From NCBI GenBank assembly GCA_001792895.1, contig MARA01000036.1, positions 1 through 64,000 on the forward strand: a DNA stretch of 64,000 nt, given 5' to 3'. Below the pieces are notes generated by a model. The model was given only the letters and a program-made list of their open reading frames with translations. It was not told the DNA's origin and ran no database searches. Position numbers and translations under genes: made by a program. The stretch is from Lentinus brumalis (lineage: Eukaryota > Basidiomycota > Agaricomycetes > Polyporales > Polyporaceae). This document shows, piece after piece, positions 31,875 to 44,292 of the stretch. How positions within the stretch are numbered: the first letter of the stretch is position 1; every line of letters begins with the position of its first letter.

Positions 31875-34800
31875 GGGCGGCGGCGCGCACTGCTCATGCG
31901 CGCTGCGATTTGTAGTTAGAAATATCCAACGGAGGTTGGAACCTTATGTTCGTCTTGAATTACTGAGGGCCCTACAGACGAGTTCGTCTGTTGCGACTAC
32001 ATACTTACTAAGTAGAGGCGTCCCGGAAACGGGACGGTGTTGACCTGAGACTCCGTATGGAAGTGAACTCGTCAGGAGACAACGACGGTCACTATAGAGT
32101 AGTCTATGTACTGACCATTTTCCCTGAGTACTGAACTTCTCATTGGCTGGGAGGCGGCGTAGTCGTTTTGAGAAGTAGGAGGAGCGACGGGCGAGCTCGG
32201 AGTTGCCTGGAGCGCCGGGTTAGGGTTTGCAGGCAGCGTCCTCGTCGTTCACTTCCGTCTCGTCCACATCATCCTCCGCGCCCTGGACGCCCCCGACAAC
32301 GGCGAGCTCCCCTCTTTCGCTGCTGTATCCGACGTCCTTCCGACCCGCTGCTCGTACTCTCAGAGTCCGATTCCCTCCTTGCTGTGTCCACTGTTTCTAG
32401 CGACGAAGTTTCGCAATGAGGTTTACTGGGCCGGGCTTGCGCTAGATGATGCCAAGGAGGCGGCGGCAGGTTGCGGGTTGAGGCCGACGTTGCGGGCTCG
32501 GGCAGGAGACGGCTACAGAAGTACACTTACAAGTAAGTACTCACACTTGTCTCTCTTGTTCTCTCGCCTTTGCCTCGCTGCAGCTGCTCGGTCTCCATGC
32601 ATATGTTCTCTCCGCCCTTCTCACAAATGGTATCTCTTTTATTTGATGACCTGTGCTGGCTTGCGACGTCCCTCCTCACGAATCTCAAAATACACTCAAC
32701 GTTCACCAGCGTAGACCGATGTCTCCATCTCGAGCACGCGCTCCTCCCCGCCTCACTTGCGGCCAGTGTGTCCTCCGTCCTCTCATCAGCGATGCTCTAG
32801 GAGAATTGCACACACTTAGTATACACGGGTAGTATACACGGGCGCGTTCTGTTCGCATGGCCTCAGTCCTCTAGTATTCTCCTGTCGCTGTCGGTCTTCC
32901 GCTTTCCTGCACTCGCACCATCTCTTCTACATCACAATCAACGTCGTCCGTGATGACACGCCGCGCGAGGCCGCCAGCCGGCACTCGAGCTCGCACACTC
33001 GGTCCCGAGCACGTCTCCCCCGTCCGCCCTACTTTAGGGGACCGCAGGTACGTACGTCTACGTTCAACCTCCATTCTATCGCCATCAGCTCAGCCCGCAA
33101 CTCGTATGCAGCTTTCTTCCGTCAATGCATCCGGCTTTGCGTTCTACCAAACGCCGCAAGTAACGACGCACGACGCCGCAGCGGCGCGGCTGTATGTATT
33201 TGGGGCGACTGAAGACGTGATCCGTCCTCTTCAAGTCCTCGAAAGTGAACGACAGGCAGAACCCATTCTCGCACACCGACGATCATCTCCGTGCCTCTCC
33301 CGTGTTGCCGTCTACATCGCTTGAACTGGCCGGGCAGTCCAGTGCCCGATGGACAAAGTCCCACCTCTTGATCGAGTGCTGCAACATGACCGACGTCTAA
33401 TCCACGGAGGGCTTATTCTCCAAGCTACCGGCGCTATAGAGCTCGCGCCTCCATCTGGTCGAGTTCAGCGGCTCTGCTTGCACTCAAAGTCGCCTCCACG
33501 TCCTACAGCAATCTGACTGCGCAGATGTCCTCATACGATCACTCCAGAGCAGAACGTTCCCCGCGCTTGTCCTCCTCGTCGCTCAGGCAGACTGCGACGA
33601 CGACGACGACGACGACTAGTCACCAGTCGGAGCAACTCCTCCTGCTATCAGGTCGGGCGCAGATTCACACGATCGAACGTACTGTATCATGTCAGTCCGC
33701 AGGTCCTCAGTGCTCGCTGCGATCCTGCACGCCATCGCTGACTCCCGAGGACGCTGTATCTGATCGACTCCATACACTCACGACGGCCGTCAGCTCGCTG
33801 GAGATTCTGGGCGTCTTGAGCAACTTCCTTCGACAGGCCCGGGGTTTCCTACGGTACCAGCGGCTCGATAACAGGGAGTTGAGCGACCTCCCGGAGGAAG
33901 GTAAGCTGTCCCTGTGTACTTCGATCCCGATTCCCTTGGCTGATGGGTCGAACTTCATCCTGCCCCCAGAATCTGACCTGGGATCCGCTTGCTCTTCCCC
34001 GGATGCTCAAGGCTGACCTCGTCTCGTCGTTAGCAGATCCGTCGGCCTGAGGTTGTCTCGTCCTTGCAACGATGTCCGCTCGTTCACCGTTTACGTGCAT
34101 GCGTCGACATCCTCAGGCGAGGGTGCGGCCTAGCTCGAGGCGTATCACTACTCTACTTTCTGACGCGGACGCGGATCCAGAAGAGGGCAAGGATAAGGAG
34201 TCACCAGTTAGGACCGGACATGTCGCCCGGTGCGACGACGGTGTCTCCACCTCAGGCAGATCAACCTGCATCTGAACTGTCGACATCACAATCTACGCTC
34301 GACCGCCCTTTGTGCGAAGACCCACCCGAACGGCCGAACCTCAATACGCTATGCGCAGTTCCGGAATGTCGCCCCTCCCAGCGACGGTCCCTTTGCGCGA
34401 ATTCGGTCATGTATTGCGGCCTTTTGATCAGCACCCTCTCGGCTGCTGCTCAGCGTGTCCGTGTGAAGCAGCACGACCAGACGTTTCACGGCGAGCTATC
34501 CGCCAAGGTTCTTGTGTGCACGTTCGCTCATACGCAACTAGGGGCGACGCTGTCGCTATCCCCTTTCGACTGCGCCATCGCAGAGGCTCAGGACGGACAT
34601 CAATCGCTTAGGGGGAATACGGAGAAGACGACTCGACGTCGCGAGCACCTTCGGCAGCATTGACTGGCCCGGCGAGCTGCGGCGGTCCTACCAGCCCTAC
34701 CAATACTAAGTGCATACGCACCCTATTTCCCACGGACACCTCGTTCAAAATCCCAGTGCGTTTATCGTTCTGTCTGCTAAAGAGAGTGTTTCGTCTGATA

Positions 34801-35783
34801 CTCGGACTCACGACGCAGACGCAGGGAACGCCCGAGCAGACGGCCGTGTCCACGGATGAGTATTGTGCTCACTATTCGATCTCTGGCTCTTCATGCGGTA
34901 TCTGGCAGTGTCCGTATAACAGCAAGGACGTACTGAGGTCTTGAACGGAGTAGAGCTCGAGGCTTCGAGCCAGGTCAAGGAATCCTTCAAACGACAGGCG
35001 TCCGATCTCTTGGTGATCTCGTGAGGTTCCGACGAGAAGTGATCTTCGCCCTTGAGCTCACGGTTCGCAGACCGATGAGCGTCCGTGGATGCAAGTGCCT
35101 GCATCTGTCTTGCGCTCGATCCACCTGTTGAGTGTTCGTGGGAAGACCCAAGCTCGGGGTGCGGGAAGACCACGTCGAGGGTCTTGGCAGAGCGCATCGT
35201 TCGCGCGGCGAGATCTGAGCATACTGCACTTACCTCGTCAAGGCCCCAAGGCACACTTTCTGCAGGCACCATCTCCCGCCATGTGAGTTGCTTCAGCCCA
35301 CGTTCTCAAACTCTCTCTGATATCGTTCGGACGGAGAACAGGAATGCACTCATACTCGGGGTTCGACAAGTGCTCGCCCTCGCTATTCATAGCGTAAACC
35401 CTCCGACGATGCCTGACGGTTGGGATTTGAGGCCGGCAGGTCCGACACACGACACGTCCACCTAGTTTCGCATGAATATCCTTCGAGCTCACAAAGGCCT
35501 CGGGCTAGCCTTCGTATTCGAGAACCCCCACGACGTCCACTCCCTCAATCCGCTGGTAGTTTGCTTGCACAGCCTTGGCATATCAACGTCGACCTCCAGC
35601 TTCGTCCTAGCACTGAGCTGTGCGCGAGTCGTCAAGCTTAAGACCTTAGACGGGCCCCACGGTTACAGGCAGCGTGCGACACCGTCACCGGTGCTAGTTC
35701 GAGTGACTGACTCCGCTCGTGGTGTGCAGGGAACCCGTCAACCGCCTCCGCGGACTCGTATCCCGCAGTCTCACGCGGCGTCT
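31875..35783. other. 3.9 kb spacer between dehydrogenases 1 and 2
   Basis: Open frames of up to about 200 codons occur on the plus strand (33525-34016, 34064-34663), but their composition is irregular, no motif is visible and I cannot join them by splice sites into a longer protein. I regard it as non-coding or decayed. Confidence 0.4.
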
Positions 35784-35790
35784 CATAAAG
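35784..35790 (+). promoter_or_regulatory. TATA-like box of dehydrogenase 2
   Basis: CATAAAG lies about 60 bp before the start at 35848. It is a weaker match than at the paralogues; it is assigned mainly by position. Confidence 0.4.
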
Positions 35791-35847
35791 AGCTATACGG
35801 ACGCCAATGGCCATGAAAGACGACCGTTCACTCCTTAGGCATCCGAC

Positions 35848-36859
35848 ATGGCTATTACCCATCAATATACGTGGCTCATCACTGGGTACGTCGTCCTGCC
35901 CATATCCAACTGTTCACCGTGTCTCCTGAGGCCTGATGCTTACTTACCTGCATCGCTGTCTCCAGCTGCTCGCGCGGCATCGGCCTGGAGCTCGCAAAGC
36001 AGCTCCTCGAGTCGCCCTCGAACTTCATCATCGGCACCGTGCGAGACCCAGCGAAAGCCACCGCGCTTCAGGCTCTGAAGGAGACCGCCCGGGGCACGCT
36101 CGAGGTCATCCAGCTCGACGTCGACGACCCGAACGGCATCGAGCGGTCCGTGGACGAGGTTACCGCCATCCTCGGGGAGCGGGGACTGGACTACCTCATC
36201 AACAATGCTGCGATCGTGCGTCCTACCTCCCTTTCTCGCTCCCTTCCTCTGCCTCTTTCGCTCTCTATTCCCCCTCGCGTCCCTCCTGTGCGCTATCTGA
36301 CCTAGCTCGCAGAATCAGAAGATCGACACGGCGTTCACGATGAACATCGACGGCTGGGCGCAGGTGTTCAAGACGAACGTCGCTGCGCCCGCGCTCATCG
36401 CCCAGCTCTACCTGCCCCTCGTCGAGAAGAGCGAGAAGAAGACGATCGTGAACGTCTCGAGCTCCCTCGGCGCATTCGGGTACGGCTACGGCGAGACGTG
36501 GGCGTCGTATGCGATCACGAAGACCGCGCTGAACATGCTCGTGCGTATCATCGCTCCTCATTGACTCCCATCGGCGGCTGATACGTACTCATATTGCGCG
36601 CAGACGTACAAGCAGAAGGCGGAGCGGCCGGACTTGATGGTCATCTGTCTCTGTCCGGGATGGGTAAAGACGGGTGCGTGTCCGCTGGTTGCTCTGCATG
36701 TCGATGTTCTGCTGACGCGCTCGTACAGATCTGGGCGGGGACGACGCTCCGCTCACGCTGACGGAGAGCGTGACGGCCGTCGCGAAGGTCATCACGTCGC
36801 TCAAGCCAGAAGACAGCGGTCGGCTCGTGAACTTGAGACACGAAATTGTACCTTGGTGA
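35848..36859 (+). CDS. Short-chain dehydrogenase/reductase 2 (238 aa)
   Basis: Exons 35848-35885, 35966-36215, 36313-36540, 36604-36673, 36729-36859: the five exon lengths (38, 250, 228, 70, 131) are identical to those of dehydrogenase 1, which shows recent common origin. Motifs: TGCSRGIG, NNAAI, SSSLGAFGYGYG followed by YAITK as catalytic Tyr/Lys, and CPGWVKTD, where the helix after the nicotinamide site begins. The C terminus is HEIVPW. It ends 92 bp from the stop of the convergent flavin oxidoreductase 2, so overlapping 3' untranslated regions are likely. Confidence 0.92.
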
Positions 36860-36951
36860 TGGGTTCCTAACTTCCTGCCGGGAACCATAATAGAAGCGTT
36901 GGTTTCTAGTATCTATACAATCACTAGAGCGCCGACTCGCCCGAGTCTATT

Positions 36952-38427
36952 CAATTCTTCTTCTCATGCAGCTTCGGCCTTCCCTGGAAGGCCCACCCGA
37001 TCTGGCGCGAGTGGTGCAGCTCGACGCCAAGGTCGTCCGCGAAGGACCACACCAGCCCAGGGTTCTTCTGGAACAGCCGTCCCACGAAGATCACATCCGC
37101 TTTGCCCTAGTGTCCGTCAGCGCACTGCATGCAGTCAGACAGAATACCGAGGGAAGAACGGACCTCATCGAGTACGCTCTGCGCGAACTTGCCATCGCGA
37201 ATGGATCCGACGGCAGATACGAGGATCTTGTCCCCGTGCGCCTGCTTGACGGCTGCAGCGAACGGGACCTGGTATCCCTGCGCAGAGGTCGAGACGCGCG
37301 CGTTCGGGCTGCTCCCGCCCGTCGACACGTCGACGAGGTCGACGCCGTGTTCCGCCAGGATTGCAGCGAATCTGACTGTGTCCTCAGACTGCCAGGAGGG
37401 CTCGTTCGGGTAGACGTCCTCCAGCCACTCCGTCGCCGACACCCTGCACACGCTGTTAGTACTACTGACACGAGAGATCACAGTAAGGAATGGACTCACC
37501 TGAAGAACAGAGGCATCGTCGGAGGTATGACCCCGCGAATGGCATCGACGACCTCGAGCGGGAACCTGATCCGGTTCTCGAAGCTCCCGCCATACTCGTC
37601 CGTCCGCTTGTTACTCGTCGGGGTCAAGAACGAGCTAATGAGATACCCATGCGCGCCATGAATCTCAAGGACGTCGAAGCCCGCCCGCACCGCATGTTTC
37701 GCAGCGACCACAAACGCCTTCACGAGCCGCTGGATGCCCTCCTTGGTCAGCGCCTTCACCTTCGGATAGTCCGCGCTCCACGGCACGTCCGACGGCCCCC
37801 ACACGTCGTCGGGCCACCCGCCGATCGTCTCGTCCGCGATGGGCGGTGCGGCGACGAAGAGGGGGACGGTGGATGCCTTGCGCCCCCCATGGGCGAGCTG
37901 CATGCCGATCTTCTGCCCTTGGGAGTGTGCGAACTGCACGATGCGCGCCCACGCGCGTGCTTGCTCCTCCGTCCATATCCCCGCGTCGTCGGGTGAGGTC
38001 CGGCCTTCCGGGGACACGGCACTGGCCTCGACAAACGTCAGACCAGGGCCTCGTGTCACGATCCCGCCGACTGTATGAGACCGCGGTCAGCGATGTGCGG
38101 GAAGCGGAAGCCGTCTCGGAGTAGGCAGACATACTGTGCGCGTCTTGCCAAGGCGATATCACGCCGTTCTCGGCGGAGTACTGAGCGAGAGGCGAGAGCT
38201 TGTGATGGACACGCATGAGTTCAAATGGGCCCTTTCTCTGTCGAGCGTGGACTCGAGCTCACCCAGATGCGGTTCTGGAACTCTACTCCGCGAATCTTGA
38301 TGGGCTGGAAGAGACTTGGGATAGGCTTGCCATCTGGCTGCGGATCGAAAGGCGTGCCTGCAGGAGGATATTGTGCGGGGATGAAGTAAGGGACGTTCGC
38401 CGCTGGTGCATTGTGCTGAGGGCTCAT
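36952..38427 (-). CDS. Old Yellow Enzyme-type flavin oxidoreductase 2 (411 aa)
   Basis: Exons 38427-38263, 38198-38135, 38070-37500, 37443-37164 and 37107-36952. It has the same length as oxidoreductase 1 and shares its first two intron positions (exon 2 is 64 nt in both), but has two further introns; the last uses an unusual donor GTCCGT. Landmarks: GMQLAHGGRKAS, LEIHGAHGYL (His pair), YGGSFENRIR, VSTGG, VGRLFQKNPG. The class cysteine of the YqjM-type enzymes, present as PLCQYS in paralogue 1, is Ala here (PLAQYS), and the next segment is QDAHIGGIVTRGPG instead of QLVHLGGIFTHGPG. This predicts altered redox tuning or substrate choice. A TATA box lies about 110 bp upstream. Confidence 0.9.
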
Positions 38428-38532
38428 GGTGAGTACTTGTTCTGGCGAGACACGGGATGTGTCTCCGACTGCCAATGTGAAGATGAGCAAGACGGGAGAT
38501 CTGTTGAGTGAGGGAAGAGAGAAACCGCACCG

Positions 38533-38540
38533 ATATATAC
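38533..38540 (-). promoter_or_regulatory. TATA box of flavin oxidoreductase 2
   Basis: The minus strand reads TATATATC about 108 bp before the start at 38427. Confidence 0.5.
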
Positions 38541-39262
38541 CCGCTGCTGTTGTTTTAGGTTACGTGATGTATCCTCCGACGATTACGGCAGTGAATGCAC
38601 GAATCATTGCACCATAGCGCGCTTCGTGGATGCGTCGCTCGAGATGCTGGTACCGGGCCGTATATCTTCAGAACTGGCTGTACTGAAAAGCCGTAAGCCG
38701 CTCAGTCAGCATACCGTCTTGCTGTTGATGAGACAGACGTTGTCGACGTCGCAGGGAGGCACTATGCTCCTCCATGAATTCGCGCTGTTAGAGCGCGACG
38801 TGGCGCGAAGCGGATCGCGGGTAAATCGACAGATATGTAAAACTGTACTTACTTGGAAGTAGACCTGGGCACACACATTTCCGGTACCAGGCTGTTCATG
38901 TGAAGTCCTTGCGCGCTCGATGCGTTGGACAGACCACGCCGCTATAGACGATATCCCGGGGCGGTCGGATTGATTGAGAAGACGCCTGTTGTTAGCGTCA
39001 AGCATTGTCCTCGGGGTTTCATGACATACGCAACTGTATGCAACTGACTGATTCCATCGCACCTGAAGCCTGAGAACGGATCGAGAGTGGGGCTCGGCAC
39101 TGCCCGCGAGCTTTTGTGGTTTATACTTGGAGATGCTCGATGGCCCAGAACTTATCTAGGGCGCTCCGTTAAACGTCTCCACCGACGCTTCGACCTGTCT
39201 ACACTTGGCCGGCCGTCCACGTGAACGAATCGATTGCAGTACGCTCGAAGTCAAGAACAGCG
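38541..39262. other. Spacer, no gene seen
   Basis: No coding frame with recognisable features; it contains the upstream region of oxidoreductase 2 and the 3' flank of dehydrogenase 3. Confidence 0.45.
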
Positions 39263-40240
39263 CTACCAGGGAACCCGCTCCCCTTTGAAATTGAAGAACT
39301 GCCCGGAGTCCACGGGCTTGAGGGACAGGACAGTCTTCAGAATACCCGCGACACCGACTGAGACCGGCAAGGCCGCGTTTTGCCCGCCCATGTCTAGATG
39401 GCAACCAACGAAGCGTGAGCAGTCTTGCATCGCATCTGTCAGCAGAAACGCAGTAGTCACCCGTCTGGAGCCAACCTGGACACATGGAGATCGCAGTGAT
39501 ATCCGGCTTCTCCTTCGCCTCCTTGTACGTCTTCAGTGTGCACACCATCGCAACCGCAGCAGATACGTGAGCCCAGCGAATACCAGAACAAGGCAGGTCA
39601 TACTCACCAGCATGTTGAGCGCAGCCTTCGTGACCGAGTACGACGTGCACCGCGTGCCATAGTCCGCGCCCATGCTCCCCAGCGTACTGGAGACGTTCAC
39701 GATAGTCTTCTTCGTGCTCTTCTCGACGAGCCCGCTGAACGCCTGCGCGACATAAGCAGGGCCGACGACGTTCGTCGCAAACACCTGCTCCAGAACGTCG
39801 ACGTCCAGCGTGAACGCGGTGTCTTCGCCGCCGGGATTCTGCACACAATCGTCAGTCACTGTCAATAAGGGGCCGTCGAAGAGCGAGCTCGACACATACG
39901 ATCCCAGCATTGTTGATGAGATAGTCGACACCCTTATCTCCTACGATGCCAGCGACCTCCTGCGCAGCCTCGCGGATGGATTCCTTACTAGCGACGTCGA
40001 GCGCGACGAGATGGAGCCTCCCCTTCGCACTGTCGGAGAGAGCGTGCAGCTCCGCGGCCTTCGACGGGTTCCGGCACGCAGCGATGACGATGTTGGAGGG
40101 CGACGACAAGAGCTGCTTTACCAGCTCCAGTCCAATTCCCCTGTTTGATCTACCAGTCGGGAACGTGAGCACTCGTACGAAAAAGGGCGGGAGCACGGTA
40201 AGACGTACCCTGTGACAAGCCACACGTATTTTTCGGCCAT
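39263..40240 (-). CDS. Short-chain dehydrogenase/reductase 3 (237 aa)
   Basis: Exons 40240-40209, 40149-39900, 39838-39608, 39530-39461, 39393-39263. Nucleotide-binding TGSNRGIG, NNAGI, SSTLGSMGADYG then YSVTK, and CPGWLQTD. The C-terminal FFNFKGERVPW is shared almost exactly with dehydrogenases 4 and 6, so this belongs to the minus-strand subfamily (3-6), distinct from 1 and 2. A short first exon encodes MAEKYVWLVTG. The fourth intron starts GTGACT, a weak donor, but exon length 70 and the protein match support it. TATA box at 40331. Confidence 0.92.
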
Positions 40241-40330
40241 CGTCTCGTGTGCGCGAATACTGAACTTGTTGGGCTGCTTGGAAGGAATGAGCTGAGCTTC
40301 AGTGCCCTGTACTCGACCAGGCGGCCGGCC

Positions 40331-40336
40331 TATATA
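40331..40336 (-). promoter_or_regulatory. TATA box of dehydrogenase 3
   Basis: TATATA on the minus strand (context CTCTATATAGG), about 93 bp before the start at 40240. Confidence 0.6.
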
Positions 40337-41210
40337 GAGTTTGCGTGGGAATGGCGGCAGAGACGTGGGGTGGAACTTGGCCCATGAGATGCTCGTCGTG
40401 TCGACTACTGAGCGTGCCAGCAACGAGCACTATGTCATCATCACACAAGTCCCGAGCGGAGGAGACGCAGCATGTCATCCTCGACTCGCAAACAGGAGGT
40501 TTAGGTCACCGTCACGAGGCCGGCCGACATCTCCACATTGAGCGCTGCGAGGTTTCCGGGCCCCATGAGAAGCGACCGCACCCGCAGCCATGAGAATTTC
40601 GAAGCTCAGCCGACGACCTGAAGAAGCTGGCATGAGTAAGTCTTTCAATGGACTTCACGTCACGGAACATACCTCATGCACTCCGAGACGGCAAGCTCGA
40701 TCGCCGCTGCAGGTCGAAGAAGGAGGCGCGAGGTGGGACAGGAGCGGCAGGGCGCCGCCAGACGCCAGGCACGTGTTGACTGGAGATGGATATGACAACC
40801 CTTACCAAGACGAAGCACCAGTCGTCGAATTGTCGCCGGTGAGTCGGCTGTGATTGCGATCCTTGCCGCCAACGCGCCGGATTGAGAGTGAGACGCGTCA
40901 GGAGCCGTCTGTCCGGCATGCGAAGGAACCATATTGTCTGACGGATGAAATTGGTCGTCAGAAGGATGTTGACGCGGAGAGAGAACATGGACCTACTTCG
41001 CACTTCTCGCTGTAAGACACCCAAGGCGCAGGGAATGCTTGACGCACCTAAGACGGTGTTGGTTGTCGCTGCGTTGTCACGAGCTTCGCTGACCGCGAAG
41101 CGCTTCGGGCATCGAGCGAACCACGATCCCACGGGAGCAAATCCGCTGATGAACATACATTCAGTCGGCCAAGAACACAGCATCGAATCGCCGATCGCCA
41201 ATCCTCGTAT
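40337..41210. other. Spacer, no gene seen
   Basis: Open frames on both strands have no motif; it lies between the tandem dehydrogenases 3 and 4. Confidence 0.45.
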
Positions 41211-42153
41211 TCACCACGGGACGCCCTGTCCCTGGAAGTTGAAGAACTTGCCCGAGTCCTCAGGCGTGAGCGCGAGGATGGTCTTCAGCACGCCCCCGAC
41301 GCCAACTGAGACCGGAAGAATCGCGTCCGGGCCGCCCAAGTCTGTCCGCACGTCTGTGTGAGCACATGGACAGGACGGGACAGACTGCACTCGCCTGTCT
41401 GGAGCCACCCCGGGCACATCGATATCACCGTGAGGTCCGGCTTCTCCTTGGCCTCTTTGTACGTCTGCATGTGTCGGTGTAAGCATGCGTCCATGCATGG
41501 GCGGAGTCATAGAGAGGGGCAACGCACGAGCATGTTCAGCGCGGCCTTGGAGATGGCGTACGACGCCGCCTTCGAACCAAAGTCCGAGGCGATGCTGCCG
41601 ACAGTGCTGGAGATGTTCACGACCGTCTTCTTCTCGCTTTTCTCCACGAGGCCTATGAACGCCTGCGTGACGAGTGCGGGCCCGCCGACGTTCGTCGCGA
41701 AGGTCTTCGTCAAGACGTCGACGTACATGCTGAACGCCGTGTCTTCTCCACCCAGCATCTGGGGCATTGAGCATTGTGGTTAGTGGCAGACGCTGCAGAG
41801 TCAAGTCTGGACACGCACCACTCCGGCGTTGTTGATCAGGTAGTCGATGCCCTTCCCTCCGAAGGACTCAGCGACCTCCTTCGCGGCCTTGTTGATGGAC
41901 TCCTTGTCGGTGACGTCGAGGGCGAGCAGGCGAAGCTTCCCGCCGGCGTTCTCTGCGAGCCCCTGCAGTTCCGTGGCCTTGGCCGGGTCCCTGGCCGCTG
42001 CGACGATGATGTTGGCGGGCGACTGCAGCAGCTGCTTGACCATCTCCAAGCCGATACCCCGGTTCGCACTGCACGTCGCGTGAGCGTCGTACGGAAGACA
42101 TTGAAGCACAAGACGTAGTACCCAGTAATGAACCACACGTATTCTTGTGTCAT
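41211..42153 (-). CDS. Short-chain dehydrogenase/reductase 4 (237 aa)
   Basis: Exons 42153-42122, 42068-41819, 41758-41528, 41464-41395, 41341-41211. Motifs TGANRGIG, NNAGV, SSTVGSIASDFG then YAISK, CPGWLQTD; C terminus FFNFQGQGVPW. Exon lengths 32, 250, 231, 70, 131 equal those of dehydrogenase 3. The fourth intron must begin with GC (GCGAGT at 41394) to keep the 70-nt exon and the frame; dehydrogenase 6 has the same GC donor at the same place, so the two descend from one copy that already had it. TATA box 68 bp upstream. Confidence 0.92.
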
Positions 42154-42218
42154 CTTCGTGGTCGTGGTCGTCAGGGTCGGTGTACGATCTTGTATCGTAC
42201 TCGCCTTGGCCCGTCATA

Positions 42219-42224
42219 CTTATA
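42219..42224 (-). promoter_or_regulatory. TATA box of dehydrogenase 4
   Basis: TATAAG on the minus strand, about 68 bp upstream of the start at 42153. Confidence 0.6.
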
Positions 42225-43348
42225 CACACCCCGTGGGAGGGTATAGGCTCTGCCAGATCCACCGCCGACGGGCGCGCGCTCGCATGGAAGGGTGGTGGGT
42301 GCACGGCTGTACGCTTGACCTTCATCGGATGATCGGTGCTGACAGCGATCATCTAGGCGCGTTTGTCATTCTCGGGGGTGGACGCGAGTCAGATACGAAG
42401 CGGCTGGGACGAGTGCGATGCTGCAGTGCGTGGCATGAGGGCCAGGACGAGATTCGGTTCCGGGGAACGCTGCGACCGCTGAGCGTGGGTGAGTGTATTG
42501 CTTAGGGAACAACCCGGCACTCACTAGCACTGACCAGCTAAGCAGCGTCAGACTGTACTAAGGCTGCAGGTATACCAATTGTCCTGTATGCGGGGTGCTT
42601 AGAGAGGTTACGCTGGTGTTCGGTCGCATGCGTGTGACTCACAGCATACTTACTGGCCATGATAGTTCCGGTTGAAGTCCGTCCTTTGATTCGCCGCCGC
42701 TACTAACGTGTCGGAGTCCGAATACGTGTTTATCGGACATTATTCGGTGATCGAACTGCTGTGGCTGACTGTGGCTGGGTCCCTAGTACAGGTGTGGCAT
42801 GGTGAGTGCTACGTTCTACGAGTACACAACACAGTGTAAGACGAGCAAGGAGTGTTTTTAGCCGATGGCCCCGACATGTTGTGGGTCCCGAAGGTTCGGG
42901 ACCGCAATCGCACAGAAGTTCTCGTGAGTCACATCCCTCATTCTCGGTAAGCAACGGGTAAGAGGTTGCAATATGTGCTGACTCGTTGCGGGAACTCCAA
43001 GTAGCAGCAGCAGCAGTTTCACCAACGAAGTACCGCTGGCACTTCAACATTACGTGTGCCAGTGCCCGATCTTGGAGCACTCCGCAGTCCGGACAGTCCG
43101 TCAGCTCACGGGAAGGAGAGGTGTCGGACGATCCCAGCGGTGCGTGGTTCTGGAACGCCCGACAAACCCGCGCTCTGTTGGATCTGGAACACCCGTATGT
43201 CTGGAGTACTGTGGGCATGTGGGCAACTCGGTGAGTCGAAAAACTTCAGCCTAAGGACAACTGAGCTCTGTATGCCAAGTTGAACGTGCAGTCTCGATCT
43301 TAGAAGGCGTTTCTACACTCCGGCGTTCTCGGCAGGTAATCTCTTTCT
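42225..43348. other. 1.1 kb spacer, no gene seen
   Basis: No motif-bearing frame. The right part is the 3' flank of dehydrogenase 5. Confidence 0.45.
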
Positions 43349-44292
43349 CTACCACGGATACTGCTCTCCCTTGGTGTTGAGGACCTTGCCTGAGTCCGCT
43401 AGCGTGAGCGACTCGACGGTCTTGATGATCCCAGCAACACCAACCGAGACCGGATACTGTGCGTTCTGTCCGCCAAGATCTATGAATCGTGTCAGCATAT
43501 CCCGTTGATATCCAGCGCGGGATTCGGAAATACCCGTCCGGAGCCACCCAGGGCAAATACTGATGGTAGTAACGGTCGGTTTCTCCTTAGCCTGTTTGTA
43601 CGTCTGAAAAGCCCCAGTCAGGTATCGGACGGCGAAGTATAACGGTGTCGCGCACCAGCATGTTCAACGCCGTCTTGCTGATAGAATACGATGCATTCGA
43701 CACGCCTGAGACGTCCGCTCCGATGCTTCCCATCAAGCTCGACACGTTCACGATCGTCTTCTTTTCGCTCTTCTCGACAAGCGAGAGGAACGCCTGCGAG
43801 ACGCGCGCAGGTCCGGCGACGTTCGTGACGAACGTCTGCAACAAGTCATCGACGTCCATGCCATATGCCGTGTCCGGCCTCAGAGCCTGCCCCAGAACGA
43901 TACCGGTTCAGTAGACTGCAACGCGCGAATACGGAGGAGGAGGACGTACGACTCCAGCATTATTGACGAGGTAGTCGACCCCCACCCGGCGGTCGCCGAG
44001 AATTGTGCATACCTCGTCCGCGCAGCTGCGGATGGATGAGGCGTCGGAGACGTCCATGCGGACTGTGTGCAGTCTATCTTTTGCGGTTACCGCGAGCGCC
44101 TTGAGACCTGACGCGGACGAAGGGTTCCGGCAAGCTGCGACCACGAAGTGGCTAGGGGCATCGAGTAGTTGCTTGGTTAGCTCTAGACCAATGCCCCGGC
44201 TAGCTCTATAACCCTGGTCAGCATCAGGACCTAAGAAGAAGAGTGCGTGCAGCGTACCCGGTGATAAGCCAGACGAGTGGTTGGGAGGCCAT
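43349..44292 (-). CDS. Short-chain dehydrogenase/reductase 5 (240 aa)
   Basis: Exons 44292-44258, 44205-43950, 43886-43656, 43603-43534, 43479-43349. Motifs TGASRGIG, NNAGV, SSLMGSIGADVSG then YSISK, CPGWLRTD, C terminus GEQYPW. It is the most divergent of the minus-strand group: exon 1 is 35 nt and exon 2 is 256 nt (32 and 250 in the others), adding three residues, two of them in the loop before NNAG (GDRRVGVDYLVNNAG). The fourth donor GTATTT is weak but keeps the conserved 70-nt exon. No clear TATA box. Confidence 0.9.

Noticed and set aside
34064..34663. 199-codon plus-strand frame as a gene
   Set aside because: Composition changes abruptly, there is no domain or neighbouring exon, and splice-like words do not keep a frame.
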